In this document: positions 9,880-24,116 of the stretch, one piece after another
Layout: each line of letters opens with the position of its first letter
Numbering within the stretch: the first letter of the stretch is position 1
Source of the DNA: Tachypleus tridentatus
Taxonomy: Eukaryota; Arthropoda; Merostomata; Xiphosura; Limulidae
Assembly: GCF_004210375.1 (NCBI RefSeq)
Contig: NC_134837.1
Coordinates: 163,039,310 to 163,103,309 of the forward strand
Length of the DNA: 64,000 nucleotides
Direction: 5' to 3'
Position numbers and translations under genes: made by a program
Notes under the pieces: model-generated
The model's input: the letters and a program-made list of their open reading frames with translations, nothing else
What the model was told of the DNA's origin: nothing
The model's database searches: none

Positions 9880-12720
9880 TAAATTACGAATTACTTGAAG
9901 CCATTCTGTAGTATCTCAACATTTTCAATATATTTAAAAGTATCCAAGAGTTTAATATCATAAGAACATCTTATTAAGTATGCTTGCAATAAATATCATT
10001 AATGTAAATAAATAGTAAAGGCCTAAGAACTGACTCTTGAGAATCTCTGCAAGTAAGAAGGGTCAAGTTACCCTGGAGTTCATTAAAACAAACTTTTGCT
10101 ATTTCTTTTCCAGTCACCTTGCAAATCAATTAACTAGCCTGCTCCAACCTTTACCTACCAATGTTGTTTTCTTAACTATAATTTTCATTGTGACACCTTA
10201 TCAGAAAACTAACTGTGCCAAGTTAATGCCCTTTCCTGGTCCATATAACAAACTAATATTCTTGCAAAAAGTTAACAGACTAGTAAGGCAAAATTTTCTT
10301 TTAGTGGGTCCATCATTAATTTCTTCTGTGATATTATATTTTTGAAGTCATTTTGCAAAACTTATAAGAGTCTGTAATTGTTTCTCACTACAAAACTTTA
10401 AAATTTAAGTAATTTTAGCAATTCTCCAATCTTTAAGCAACTGTCTATTGGCCTTTAAACTCTATGGGGAAAATGTTATCTGGTCCTAGTTTTAACTATC
10501 TTTAATCTGTTTTTTTAGCCTACCATCAACAAGATTAATATTTGTATGATTTGAGTAAATTTCAGTATTTCCCATAAGATGCTTAGGGTTAAAAATATTT
10601 CTAATATCTTCTTTGTAAAAGGGAAAAGAAACATTTATTAGCTTAACCATCACACAGTTAACAAAAACCATACCATCTGTATTCTTCAAGGGTGTAATCC
10701 CTGTTCTTACATTTTGCTTGCATTTGAGATAATGAATATTTCAATATTATCATCTAGCTGTTTCTTATAAGTCTTTTTTTTCATAATTTCTTTTATAACT
10801 AAAACCACAGCTCATAGATCTGCAAAATTCCATCCTATCTGCCATTTTAATTCTTCATAAGTTTGTGGTATTTATCTCTGAATTTTTCTTTTATGTTTGT
10901 CATAAGTTGTGTAGATATTAACAAGCTAGAATATAAAATAAGAACCTCCTGTCTTCTGTTTTCTGAGAATATTGCTCATGTACTGAATCAAATGCAGTGG
11001 CCCTATTCACCTCTTTTTTGGAAATTGTCCTTCGTGCAAAATGACATGTAAATAACAAAAGTTCAGAATTTCCACCTATTGATTTTTCTCAGCCATTTTC
11101 TTGTTCTAGGATGCCATCTCATTCTTTCAAATCAAAACTACAAGGAGGTAGGTTGTGTCTGTGGTCTGCTCAAAATTTCACATTTTCTTTAGATTGAAAT
11201 ACAACTTAGTTACTAAATTTGATAAATTATAATGGAATTCTGTGGTATCAGTATGTCAGTTTAGGATTTTTTGGTTATTAAAATGTGTGTGTATATATAT
11301 ATACCCCCTGTCCTTTACCAAAAAAAAAAAAAAGTTTTACATGTAAAACTATAGGAAGTGCCAACCTTGTATGAAGGTTGTAACAAGAAGAGATAATTGT
11401 TTGCTGTACATCTTCATTTACTGTTCTATGTTTTGAGAAAAATATGTAATGTATAATAATTCAGATGTGACTGTTTTTTACACTAAAGCACAGCCAAGAC
11501 AAGTCACTTTGTAAAGACTAAAAGTTAGTTGCGTATTACTGGATATGGTAACATGAGTGAATGTGCATCACATCATTGTAACTTTTGTATTGTTAGCCAG
11601 GTATGACTGGCCAGTATAATAAATATGTAACGTTATGAGATTTAAACTATTTAAATTAAACAATTTTTAATGTTTTTGTGTTATAATATGCACTCATTCT
11701 TGAACAAAAAAGTATAATATATGTCTATTTCCCAACTTTTTTTGGTGATTATGAGGTTGGTCAAATTCACAGACTTCTCATAGTTAGGGTAGAGGAAATA
11801 ATTGACAAAATATAAAGTTTTTCTCAAAACAAATGTTTGAAATATGTTTAGTAAGTTTTAGAAATTACATAAATAATATTTGAGATTTTGAGAACAAAGA
11901 ATAGTTTTTTTATTGGGATATAAAAATTGCTTTGCACACAGACCAGTAACAAAACAAGCTTGGTATATTCCTAAACAAATTCTTTGTAAAAATACTTTAT
12001 TTAAAATTCTGAGTTTCTGTGTACAAAAGACTTGGAATTGTTACTAAAAGTCCAACAAGTTTTGTGAAGCTACACATACAACATTAAAAGTTGCAATATA
12101 AATACTCGTGTAAATGTGTATATGAATTTGTATTTTACACTTATCCTGCTGCAAATGGGTTAACAAAAAAGCAATTTGTTTGTAAACATTTTCCAGATCT
12201 ATCCCACATCACCTTTTAATTCATTATTGCTCAAATTTTTTCATGGCATGAATGTTTTTATTATCATTATTTGAAACTAAACCACCCTGTTAGAAAAATG
12301 AAACTGTTTTAGCTAAAGATTATTTCTATCTTGCAGCAAAACATCAAACCTAGTTTTACAATGAATCTTGTAATGTTCTACTATTTCAACTCTTACATCC
12401 ATATCCTCATTAGTGGTTAGTGGTAAACTTGAAATTGGATCTCTTCTGGTTGGCATAGAAATGTAATCTGAATTAGTTTAAGAAACTTCTCTTCCTTTTT
12501 ATGTGAATATACAATCCCTGAAATGAGTCTCTCATAGTTGTTACATCTCTGTTCTAACTAATAACAGCCTGTAAACATTTTACAGTTTTTATTAACATCA
12601 TCCTATTCATCTATCTGAGGAGATTGTTATATTAGTTAAATTCTCCTACCTTTAAAACCTCTGATGGTAACCCATATAGGTTTTGCCTTTTGAATACTAT
12701 TTCTCATCTTCTGTCTCGGG
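9880..12720 (-). mobile_element. CR1-type LINE relic (endonuclease to RT), interrupted
   Basis: Minus-strand reading, in order: an endonuclease part at 12720-12310 (FLKLIQITFLCQP, then RDPISSLPLTTNEDMDVRVE, VEHYKIHCKTRFDVLLQ); a linker at 10900-10490 (KKQLDDNI, then KNTDGMVFVNCVMVKLINVS); the RT start KDWRIAKIT near 10440; FCLTSLL, GKGINLAQLVF near 10200; and a decayed GVPQGS region near 10030. About 1.1 kb (11170-12300) is not recognised and may be an insertion. Stops and frameshifts abound. Whether both ends belong to one copy is inferred from order and strand. Confidence 0.6.
11170..12300. other. Unrecognised block inside the CR1 relic
   Basis: It contains a GT/AT run (11285-11303) and a 14 bp poly-A (about 11320-11333). 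It interrupts the endonuclease-to-RT order of the minus-strand LINE and may be a later insertion. Confidence 0.4.
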
Positions 12721-13199
12721 CCATAGTTCATTACACCAAGACACGTCATAATCCTCTTTGAAAACATTAGTCATTACTAAATAAGAATATTAAAATATTT
12801 CTCTAAATCTAACAAAGCTGTATTAATTACCATTATATTATAGTTTTATATTTTACGTATTGTATCAAAACATTGTGTTTGGTGATGAAGGCAAAGAAGA
12901 GATTTTTAACTTGACTTTTTGTTTTTATAGATGTGTATGGTTTTTTTATGTTAATTCCACTGATGTTGAAGTCTTTTTGAAAAAAAGCTTTTTGAGAATA
13001 AAGGTTCTGACAAGGTTTGTCAAATGTAACTTTGTAGAAGTTTAGCTTGATAGTGGTGGAAGTTAATTGCTATTTTTCAGAACTCTCTTAACTCTGGAGA
13101 AATTACTGTTAATTTGAAGAATGTTATTTTGATTTGTATTTAAAATAAAGGGTTTTGGGAGATATGAGAAGGAATAGGCCTATGTGAAGTATATGTTGT

Positions 13200-14990
13200 T
13201 TGACTTCTGTTTGTTAGCAAGGTTTTGGAAACTGTTGTGAAAAGTCATTCAGAAAATCACAAGGAAAGTTGGTACACAATTATTGATTTCAGCATTGTTT
13301 TAGAAAGTTTTTGTTCCTAACTGAATGTATTGTAACTTCTTTATAAAGCCTTATTTTGTTTGGGAGAGGTGATTCTTGTTAATGTTACAGCATTTACCTT
13401 CATTTTCAGAAAGCTTCTGGTAAGATGTCTGATAAGAAATTGTTTATAGGATTATTTGAGAAATTATGAAATTGATTTCAAATTGACTTAGTGATGGAAA
13501 ACAAATATTATAATAGGTGTATTTTTATTTTATTTACTGAGAGAATGCAACTAATAGGATTTCTGCGAGTTACATCTTGGGACCTTTACTATTCATTTTG
13601 TATGTTAATGATTTGGATTGCTTTTTTGAACAGTGGTGTTAAAAAAATTCTAAAATGCAAGGAACATCTAATTCTGTTAAGAATACTTGTCTTATCCAAA
13701 AGGACAATGACATTTTTAGTCAGTTTTTTTTATATGAAATGAGAATGTTTCATGGTTTTATAAAATTGTTAAAAGCTTTGAATCCATAATTTTAGCTGAT
13801 TTTTTTCCTTCCATTAAAACACAGTAAAGACTAAAGGTAGAAGAGAAGTTTAAATGTGGAAAATTCAGACATAATTCAAATTAAGGTAGTGGTCAAGCTA
13901 TGGTTTAGTTTGTCTACATGTGTGGTGAGAGCTTAACTTTGAAGAAACACCATTGATTTTTACAGTTAAACAGTTGATAGAAATTGTTACAGCAGTGGAT
14001 ATTGATATAAAAACAAATTGATTAAATATTGCTGGTAAAAGATGTATTTATTAGTGTAGTTAAATTTTTTGAGCTACCATCCTTGAGAATTATTAAAGTT
14101 CCCTGACAGTAGTTTTGAGGAATTATGGTAGTCCAAAACATTAACTGTTTTATTTGTGTTATTTGTTAACATTAGTGCCATATCAACAATTGCTGTATCT
14201 GTGATATCTCAGTTAATGTAATGATCCCTGGTATTGGTCAGAAGGCCTCATTATCACTGGATATATCACATATACATTATTCTTTACTTTTAATTGTTTT
14301 TGGAATATACTAATAAATGCATCTTTAATCAACATTATTGAATGAATTTTGTCTTAACCCTGTTGAGAAAATGAACTAGTTAAATATATGTTTGATTAGC
14401 CATTTCATCTATATATATATATATATTTTATTCCTTACTGTATTAATGTTATTAAGTTTTGAGTAAGAGTCATGCTATTGTTAAGTGTTTATTTTATTTA
14501 GAAAGACCTGGACAGTCATCATGACTGAGTAAAAATGCATTAAGTGTTGTTTGTGTAGCTGTGGTAAAAAATATATATATATATATTTATAGGAATTAAC
14601 AATACTGAACAAAAAGAAAAGGTAAAATATTGTTTAGTTCATCAGAGATAGCCACAGAAGATTAGGGTTCTGTTTTTATGAATATTTATTTTAAAAGTGA
14701 GAAAAGTGTATAACCATAGAAGATGAGGGAGACTTAATTAGAAGCATTTATTGTAGTTCTGGTCCCTCTGCTACAGTAAAGTTCACTTATTGAAAGGAGT
14801 TCAGAGACAGGTTACTGAAATGATATCAGCTCTAAAGATTTAATATGTTAAAAGTGTGTAGTTTGACATGTTTACTCTGGGGTGTAGAAGAATTAAGAAT
14901 TACTTGATGTAGATTTTTGAAAATTTCTGTGGATTTGTTTACAGTTAATTGTAAATGGTTGAAAATACAAACTTAACCCTATAGATGATA
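13200..14990 (+). mobile_element. CR1-type LINE relic (RT, + strand)
   Basis: Broken + strand frames give SVVSKVLETVVKS near 13215, FRKASGKMSDKKLFIGLFEK near 13410 (the FQKAFDKVPHKRLL region), YILGPLLFILYVNDLD near 13575 (RT motif B region), and LIERSSETVTEMISALK near 14795 (C-terminal LLERVQRRATKMI region). The span and order fit one decayed element. (AT)n runs lie inside it at 14409-14428 and 14571-14586. Confidence 0.6.
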
Positions 14991-16130
14991 GATAAGCTTT
15001 GGTGTAAACGTTTATTTTTTTTACTCAGTTTGTTGGATATTTGTACAGTGACGTTGTAGTGTACATGTGTGTTGATAGAATGACTTTAAATACTGTGTTA
15101 AGCTGTATTTTCAGTTTTAATTTAGTTGTTTGATAATGGGAGCTGCTAACATGATGACACTAGAATTAGAAAGAATAAACTCAGCCTTAGAATACCTAGA
15201 ATGTTTGGGAATGTTAATGGCAGAGAGACTTTGCACGTTATTTAAAAACAAGAATACATTATAAACATGAGAGTAAGTGAAGTATTAAGGTTGATCAGTG
15301 CTAGTTATTGTTTTATATTTGGCTACTTACTTAATTGGTCATTCAATTTTATAAGTTAATGTATGTTAGTTATATGGTACAGTTAATGAGGAATTTCCTT
15401 TGAAATGTTAAAATTTTATGTTTTTGGGTTGAAAGGAGATGAAAGTTTTGCATCAGGTAGCAATTGTTGTTATTGGGGAATAGTAGACTTTGATCTATGT
15501 ATTTTGCTATTGAGAGATTTTTCTAGTATGTTAGTAGGTTTCTTTATTTGTTAAATTATTATCATATTAAAACAAATCACCTGCATTATAAGTTTGCTTC
15601 TTCTGGTTTTGTAAGCATTTCTGTAAAATTTGGTGAACATGTGAAAGACACCATATAAACTACAGTACTAAACTGTGTACATAAATGTTTACTACTTTCA
15701 AACATAAGTTGATTTTAGTGTAGTGTGATATTGGTTTGTTTTGATAAGAAAGTTGGTAAAGATTAATCATTTTGCACACACCCAGTTATTTTAATTTATT
15801 AGCAAAATATTTTTTTTATCTTCATTAACTTTGAATCTTTTATTTGATCCTTATTGTATTAAAAATTATATAAATATACCAGAACGATAAAAACGAGTTA
15901 CCAGTCACAACAATACTTAGGAAAAAGCAGTTAGTTAATTGGGCATTGTGTTATACATTGTGTTAAAACATGTATCAGAAGTGTTATATTCCCGTTAGGG
16001 TACATATCATTTATAAATAAATCTTGCTGTATGTAATGAAGGATCCAACATATTATTTATTTACTTTTTAATTATATTTTTTATGGGAGCGGATTTTTTA
16101 TTTTTTTTCTATCGTCCCTGTATAAAACCA

Positions 16131-16160
16131 ATACACAGACAGACACACACACACACACAC
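16131..16160. repeat. (AC)n microsatellite
   Basis: An imperfect ACAC/AGAC run of about 30 bp. Confidence 0.95.
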
Positions 16161-17107
16161 ATCGGTTTTGGTTTGGAATTTTTTGAATGTATATTAGATT
16201 GTCAGTTATATACGTAGAAGCAAAAACTATCACATTCATTCCTAAACCGCCTTTATATTGCATATTAAATTAGCTGTAATGTAGTTGGATCGTTTAAACA
16301 TGTGGGCGTGTTTTTTATTGATTACTTCAACAGTTGCGTTAACGTCAGCGTTAAAATAAACACGAATCCCATTGTATATAGAAAGAAGCTTTTAACCACG
16401 GAGTTATAAAGTTATAGAATTGTGTAAATGTTCCACCTCTCCGTGTGTACTTTTCTTGGGATGCACAAGGGTACACATAACTTTATTGAACTGAATGAAG
16501 TGTAGCAAAATGGTTAGGCCGAGTCCATTTACTTTGTAGAGTTGTTTGTTTAGACATTAAAAGGATTTGAGGTGAGATCAAAGTTAGAACTTTCATGACT
16601 GTAAAGTGTAAACTACTTGGCTAATCAACAGATATGAAGATGTTTAGATAAACTACTCATACCTTTAATATAATTGTTTGGTATTATGTATCACACTTTC
16701 AACTCTGCTTTTGTATTTACAGCCGACTCGTGTCACAGTGTCACAAGTGTGTAAAAAAAACAACAAAAAACACATACTATATCCAGGGATAAATTCTGTC
16801 GGTATTCATTGACACTGAAATTGCCGCTTTTATTTTTACGCGTAATTTTTTCTTTTTCAAAAACAGACCTACTTCACCTCGCTGAGTATCTCTACTTCTA
16901 TTTTTTTTTGGGAATTTCACCCCTGACTTTATCAAAATAGGTGCAACAGAAATTTTATGTTCGTCTCAACGCATTTTAACTGTTAAAATTAAACCTACTG
17001 CTTGTAACTAGTTGACAATTTATGAAGTACTATGGTTATATTTTTTGAACTCTTAACAAAATTGCTTTTAGTTGCATATTTTTTAATGTTGTAATTTAGA
17101 TGTTAGC

Positions 17108-17117
17108 TAGAGGGCGC
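17108..17117 (+). promoter_or_regulatory. CTCF-like core motif
   Basis: TAGAGGGCGC fits the YAGRKGGCRS core of the CTCF motif. The outer CCAS part is imperfect. Confidence 0.25.
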
Positions 17118-17485
17118 GTGACATTAATATCAAAAAGCTTAATAAAGTAGGCCTAGAAATTTGAAGAAATGTACTTCAGATTTTTCTAATAAATTGAAAA
17201 CGTATAAGTACGAATTTCAAATAAGAAATATTGACGTAACTATGACCCTGTAATTGTGAGGAAGGGAGAGACCTTAAAGAAGCTCAAATGGATTGATTGA
17301 TTTAAGAATCGCATACAAGAGGAATAAATGTAGGGGGCCTAATTACATTTTATACAATTCGGGACATCTTTTGTAGATTCGCTAGTAGATAGAGTTATTT
17401 CTAGTCAGTAGAGTATTTTTGTTCCAGCTATCGGCGAATTAGTGTCTTGGTTTTCAGTTACTTCATCAATCAGCTGTGGACCGTG

Positions 17486-17572
17486 ATGATGAGAAACCCG
17501 CTTTAGTACAAATGTATCTCAGGACAGCTGGTATGGGTATTAAAACTTTTATTAATAAAGCAGAGAAGTTGT
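17486..17572 (-). mobile_element. Dispersed terminal-segment repeat (same family as 8.2-8.4 kb)
   Basis: The minus strand reads CTCTGCTTTATTAATAAAAG, TTTTAATACCCATACCAG, CTGAGATACATTTGTAC and GGGTTTCTCATCATCACG. Each block matches the copies at 8.3 and 52.7 kb. Confidence 0.5.
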
Positions 17573-20500
17573 ACAAGTAGTTTATTTTTACGTTAGCGTA
17601 GTACGGTTATCGTGTCTTTAAATGTGGCCTACAAATTATCAGTGTTTAAGCTTGTAGAAACATTAAGGAGAAATGAACAATTTTTTTATTGTTACAGTAG
17701 ACCGGCCTGTGAATTATTTTCACCAAATAATTTAAAATATCCCCTTCCCTGCGATAGAACAACTTTATAACACTAAACAAATTAATTTACAGTAGGTTTG
17801 TAGCAGGTTTTCCAAACTGTATATTCTGTAAAAGCTTAAATCATATTTGAAAGCTTTGTGTCTTTTTTGTTGTTGTTTGTTTGTTTGTTTTTTAACCACT
17901 ACAGCAAACAATTTTCAACAGTACTTTGCTGGGGAAAACATGCTTTCACCTGATCCTTTCACAAAGTAAAACCGTGAACCATGTGATCAAAATTATCAAC
18001 TAAATTTGCAACAAATAATTACAGAATGTTTATTATGTTAAAGTATATTTTTAAACTATGAAATTTTAATCAGTAACACTGTATACATGTATTGAAATAT
18101 ACAGCTTTGAATTATTTTTTATTACACAAATTTTTATTTATACGGAAACCAAAATACAAGGCGGCCAAAAATTATCTTTCCTATTTTAACAATTATTATG
18201 TAGCATTAAAAATATAAACATGCAGTTTTCAAAAAAACATCTTGTAACCCAACTCAAACAGCTTTTATTGATATGTTAGTAGATTTCCATGTGTATCATT
18301 AGTGGCTCTCAGCACATGTCCAACCGATATCAGTTTCCATGCACATCCGCTGCAAAATACCTACAGTAAGTTACGTCTGTTATGCTGGTCTTTAGCTCCG
18401 TGATGTTTGTTTTAGATGTGCGATACACGATGTCCTTAACTTACCCCCAAAATAAAGAAGTCGATTTAAGCAATGTTTGGTGAATGCGGAAACCGTGGAA
18501 TTAGCCTTCCAGTCCATCTCATTGAGTCTTTTCTTGTGTGATTTCCATTTTACGTGGCAACAGTACTCACTGGGGTGAAAAAAAAGCATAACAATAAAAA
18601 TTGAGTTAAGATTCAAGATGTTGAAAACTGCGTAATTGTATTTCTTTAGTTATTTAATTATTGTAAAATAAGAATGATAATATTGGATCACTTTGTATTA
18701 TAAAACTATTTTAAATGCTACACAGTCATTCAAAGCAGCTTGTAAAATTGCCCACTTTTCCTGTTCCTTTATTAGCATGCGTGCATTACCCTTATTAATA
18801 TAAATTCAGAAACACGGAGTTGAAAGTTGTCTTTTGATGTTCAAACTTTGAAAAATATGATGGATGTTTTAACATTAGTGTGAAATGGAAACAGGGAATT
18901 AATGCATTAATTTGCAACTTACAAACATCTGTGTATAACTCAAAATATATTGATGTGTTGACGATTTGAGGCACAGTGTTCAAAATTAATAAATAGTTTT
19001 AAATTAGAATACAACAATCTGAAATTGTATTTGTTATTTGTGGGAACTAAAGAAAATTGCTTTAGTAAACTCAGAGTGATTTTCATTCACGAGAAATATT
19101 TACCGACAAGTTTAAAGGTTGTCAAAAAATAATTAAAATAAGTGGAACCAGCTGTATTAAATGAAAATACCATGGAACAGCAGTTCTTGGTGAAAGACTG
19201 AGATTTTTGTGAAAAATAGGTAAAATTATTGAACGTAACACAGCAGATTAAAACACAAATATTTGTAGGAGTTATTCATGTAGGTAACAGTACGTATCTG
19301 AAGTACGTTCTTGGTTTTAAATAATTACGATTATACAAGTATGTTTTGTTTTTACGATATTTATGCGAAGTGTTTTTATTTTTCTGTTATTCGAATAGTT
19401 TAAAATATATAATTGTGTCGATCTTGAGGTTGACAAACAAGATATTGTATTTTATCAATTTTATATCACAAGTTACTTTTTTTTGCTGAAATTATGATGA
19501 ATGTCCACCAGAATAAAGTTGTTTCCAAATTTGTGTTAAGAGCGAAACATTAATCGATTTGAGATCAGGAGATAACTTGAAAATTGCTTAGTCTTTGATA
19601 AAAAAAAAAATTGTAAACCCTATTATGTCCTCCAGCGAACACCACAGATTCAATAGATGCAACTCTGTACTCGCACATTGCCACTTATAAATAACGATAA
19701 ATTATTGTTAACATGTGTGTATTTTAAAAAAGTGGTGGCATGTTGTGAAAGGTCTCTTTCACACGAACCTGTTATATGTAACAAACCTGTGTTTGTAGAA
19801 GAGACTTTGAAAGAAACAAGTTGCATAATAAAAATGTTATGACATTATGAACGTTATAGTGTAAATTTGTGCGTAAAACATTCAGAAGAAAACCGCATTG
19901 TAAAGAGATGCCTTCATAAAGAAAGCGATATTATGAAAAGAGAGACAGTAGGGATGAATGACATTAAGTAGCACGTGAATGTGTACTTTAATTTTTTGTC
20001 GGTAACATCCTGTTTGACCTTCATAAATCGATACGTGTGACAGTACTCGTAATGATATGAAAGCTACTTCACAAGGTTTCAAGGGTTGAGATATTTTAAA
20101 AATAATACCGCGCGAGAGAGTAGAATGAAGCTTCTGTATAAGATTAATTATTATTACTTGTTCGAGTTAACAGTGTGTAAAACGTTTTACGGACTAAATA
20201 CCCATACGCCTCCTAAACTACACACACATTAAATTAATAAACTCAAACCTTGTTGTTCTTGGGTAATTTACAATGTTACGTTTAAATGGAATTTGCTAAG
20301 CAAAAGTTAAACATTACAATTGATTTAACTCTAACGTACGTAACAATAAGAAAGGGTATCAGAGTATAGAGCGAGGAGTGCTATTTTCGCGATATGGTAC
20401 TTTACACTATGGAGTAGACAGTAAGTATATCCGTTTAAGATAATATGCAGAACGTGTTGGGAGATGCTCGCAGTTTGAAACGTTTTCGTATTAATTCATA

Positions 20501-20666
20501 AATGTATTTTTCTTTTCACATAAAGAAGGTACACTTACAGAAATTTCTCACATTGTTTTTTATGCACCAAAGAACATTATCACTAAAACGTATTTAATTG
20601 TATATATTTGTAATGTGGTTATGAGTGATATAAGTTATAATTTATTCTACCGATATTATAAATGTA
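17573..20666. other. Intronic stretch, nothing recognised
   Basis: A short (GTTT)n run lies near 17876-17890. The ORFs present are short and unlike known families. Confidence 0.5.
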
Positions 20667-20924
20667 GGCCTGGCATGGCCAGGTGGGTTAAGGTGTTCGA
20701 CTCGTAATTTGAGGGTCGCGGGTTCGAATCCCCGTCGCACCAAGCATGCTCGCCCTTTGAGCCGTATGGGCGTTATAATGTTAAGGTCACTATTCGTTGG
20801 TAAAAGAGCAGCCCAAGAGTTGGCGGTGGGTGATGATGAGTAGCTGCCTTCCCTCTAAATTAGGGATGGCTAGCGCAGATAGCCCTCGAATAGCTTTGTG
20901 CGAAATTCAAAACAAACAAACAAA
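20667..20924 (+). mobile_element. SINE family A with internal deletion
   Basis: It starts at the family 5' end GGCCTGGCATGGCC with intact A and B boxes and ends in (CAAA)n. The stretch between CTTCCCTCT and AAATTAGGG, about 15 bp in other copies, is missing. Confidence 0.9.
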
Positions 20925-22171
20925 GTTGTTTTGAATATCGGTGACCTTAGTTTTTAAAGAATGAAATATAAACTTTACCAACTGATTGTGTTTACAAAGC
21001 GTGTCTCGACTTTTCTGGAGGAAACAGAGATCGACACTGTGGAATTTATTTTGTTCTGTCGTATACAATTAGGCTTGAATAATATTTTTGAAAGTTAGAC
21101 TGGTCTACAAGCATTTTACAAAAACACTTGCATTCCATTACGAGTTTTTGAGATGTTGGGACTTGAATCAAAGTTAATCAAATAACATGTAGATGGAGAC
21201 TCTGTATTGATTATGAAATGTCCATTCAGTCTCCCAAGTAACTTTGTTATTTAAAGCTTTTTAAGTAACTAAATACATGTTTTTAAGTGTCTGGAAAATG
21301 TTTTATAATTTAGCGTTTGTTAGCAGATAACTTATAACGTGTGACGTGTTCGAAATAGTCAAAACGACGTGACTCTCGTCCGCGGTTTCAATTCCGTTGT
21401 ATTCATATGAGTGACAATACAAATAGTTGTTTGTATATCCTTCCATTTCCTGTGTTGACATGCTGAATTTCCTGTATTCTTTCATGGTGTTATGTATATG
21501 TACTTCTGTGTTTCCCGGTGTCATCATTTCCGTTGTATTTTAAATATTTTTAAAGGGATGGATGTATCTTGGAGTTTATATCGTGTTTCAACGTGCACAA
21601 AGGTGAGTCAAACCACGCGTGACTTAGTGTCCGGGCTACCTAGTTGTCACACGAAAAAAATCTTTTAGAAATATTTGATCATCGACAAATAAGCTGTAGC
21701 GTAAAATTAAGGAGTTATATGTGTGTATCTGGAGGGGAAAATAATCGTCTGTAGTTTATCAGTTGTACGTCTTAAAATTTATTAAATGAAACTGATATAA
21801 TATTTTTATTTTATAGAAAATATCTGTACATCCATAAAATAGTATTCCAGCTTTTGGAATGCCATAAGAGAGCTCGTAAAACTAAGGAAAATGATTAGTT
21901 GGATAGTAGACATATTTTACTCGATTTCTCGAAATAGGGGCTCGTTAAAAAAAATGCATATTCAATTGTAAGAAATTCATCAATCTTTAAGATGAAGTAG
22001 ACATCGACGATAATTCTTGGATTGCACATTGTATATATTGTAGTAGACTTACATTATAATAATATAGAATTTGTAAATGTATCTATATATAGAATATGTT
22101 CATTCTGTTTTTGTCTTTTTGTACTTATATGTAGCAGTTACTCAAAAATACATCGTACGGCGTACATTATA
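20925..22171. other. Intronic stretch, nothing recognised
   Basis: No repeat or coding signature is seen. Confidence 0.5.
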
Positions 22172-22287
22172 CGTCCCTCAATAGCGGGCTGACAACGCTA
22201 GAAACAGGGTTTCGATACCCGTGGTGGAAAGAGCGCAGATCGCCTATTGTGTAGCTTTATGCTTGATTTCAAAATCCTATACACATA
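22172..22287 (+). mobile_element. SINE family B
   Basis: A tRNA-like head with AATAGCGGGCTGAC and a perfect B box GGGTTTCGATACCC (22207-22220) is followed by GTGGTGGAAAGAGCGCAGAT and the tail TTGTGTAGCTTTATGC. The body of family A is absent, so this is a separate family with a related tail. Confidence 0.75.
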
Positions 22288-23736
22288 ACACCGTGATACA
22301 TTTTCACTACTGATAACTGTACCGTGATTATTCCAAATATGTGTGTATTAAGAATAGTCATGATATAATTACTAGTCGTGGGAACAGAATCATATTGATA
22401 TGACACCCAACACTAAGGTTCAAGAGCTTTAAGTTATAATGAAAGTGTATAAACTGACTATAACAAACATTAAACGTATAGTATGTCACCATAAAGTTGT
22501 ATAATATTTGTTTTATGCTACTTTTAGAAATTGTACAGTTTCCCATTATTATTTGTATATATCTTATTAAAATGAGGCATACTATGTATACGTCCAAAAC
22601 TAGGATCACGGAAATTACCTTACCAATCAAACACCAATCATAACTGAGTAATATTATTATAACAAGGTTATATTTTTGTCGGTGAGCAATAAATAAAACA
22701 GTTGAAATTTTCACAAGAACGATATGTTTCACATTTAACCCATCAAAATTATAAACAAAACTGAGTGCGTTTCAGATTTACCCAATAGAAATTACAAAAA
22801 TTATTAAGTTTCAAATATAAAACAATCAAAAACAAACTTAAAAAAATGTTTTTATTTATTGAAAACCTCACGAGCGCTGCAAGGTTCTTTCGTTGGTAAT
22901 TACGTCTACGAATAAATACTTCAATAAAATGTACTCTTATGTAATGTGATAAAATCATTTTTCTCATGGATGATAAACATCATTAAATGTCAAGTAGTGA
23001 GTACATTGTTGTTAGAATATCAGACAATTTCAGAAAAGGCCGCAGGCCCAATAGCCTGACGCAGGAGGACTGGTGATTCTTTTAGTGTAATAATTCGTTA
23101 AAGCTCAGCATGATTCTGTTATAAATTGCTTCTCGACTGATGTTATAAGAAATTTTGCAGGAAGAACAGCTAATACTCGCTTGAATAACGTGGTTGATAA
23201 TATATTCATGATGAAAGCAGTGAAAATCGTTCCTTTTTCAGTGTTAGCGACCTTATTGTATGTTACTGAACCTTTTCAAAAATATATATACGTATATTCG
23301 TATTTGTACACATGTTCTATCTAGCAACGTATCTGATTATGATTCCTAAACAATGTATTAACTTCTGAGATATAAGATTTATCCTAAATATTTCCATAAT
23401 TAGATTATTTTGCACGGTTATGTTGTTTACGAGTTTTTTTTACTCTTGTTTAAGGGGCATTATTTGTTTCAGTTCTTATATTATTATACAATGCTTTATA
23501 GTATGTGTGAATAAAGAAAGTAAAATCACGTTCAAAAAACTATTCTTAGAAAAGTATTTCATGTTTAATTGCTGAATTTTCAGTGAAGATCTAATGTATT
23601 TTTTGTCGCTTTCTTCAGTACGTGAACGAGTTACGATTGTTTCAACTGCTAACATACAATCTGGATAATAAATTACTATTGTAAACAACAACCAAAAAGA
23701 AAAAAAAGTTAGCTGGCATAGTGCCAAAGTTTAGTA

Positions 23737-23748
23737 GCGCCATCTAGT
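23737..23748 (-). promoter_or_regulatory. CTCF-like motif
   Basis: On the minus strand this reads ACTAGATGGCGC, matching the CTCF core. The identical 12-mer occurs on the + strand at 56041-56052. Confidence 0.3.
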
Positions 23749-24090
23749 AGTAGTGAAGTAACTAATATACGTCTTATCCTTGGAAGGAACCAGGCTTGAT
23801 AGCTGTGCCTCGCTGATGATTGTATGAGCACACATACGTACAGTTTAGTTAAAAATGCATCGTCATCATTATGTATATACGATAATCATATGTTAACGTT
23901 GATTAACGTAACCTGCTATATTAATAGAAAGGCAACAAGGGTTTGTTGTTACTTCACCTTCGGAGAACTGGTGAAAAAATCTCACCGAAAACTGTTTTTG
24001 ACTTTAATGTAAAACAGAAGTTTGTGAAGAAAGTTACCCTACGTTACTTTCGAACGTGATGCATATTTATGTCTCTGCAACTTTTAATTA

Positions 24091-24116
24091 TGTGTGTGTG
24101 TGTGTGTGTGTGTGTG
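24091..24116. repeat. (TG)n microsatellite
   Basis: A 26 bp uninterrupted TG run. Confidence 0.97.

Larger units (their letters stand above)
14991..17485. other. Intronic stretch, microsatellite only
   Basis: Contains the (AC)n run at 16.1 kb and the CTCF-like core at 17.1 kb. No other feature is recognised. Confidence 0.5.

Noticed and set aside
10037..10345. + strand ORF of 102 codons
   Set aside because: It is antisense to the CR1 reverse-transcriptase relic read on the minus strand.
20667..20740. tRNA gene
   Set aside because: A and B boxes are present, but the sequence lacks acceptor-stem pairing and continues into the family A SINE body found in many copies.
22358..22732. Minus-strand ORF of 124 codons
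   Set aside because: The composition is Ile/Tyr/Val-rich as expected of translated AT-rich DNA, with no domain or splice context.
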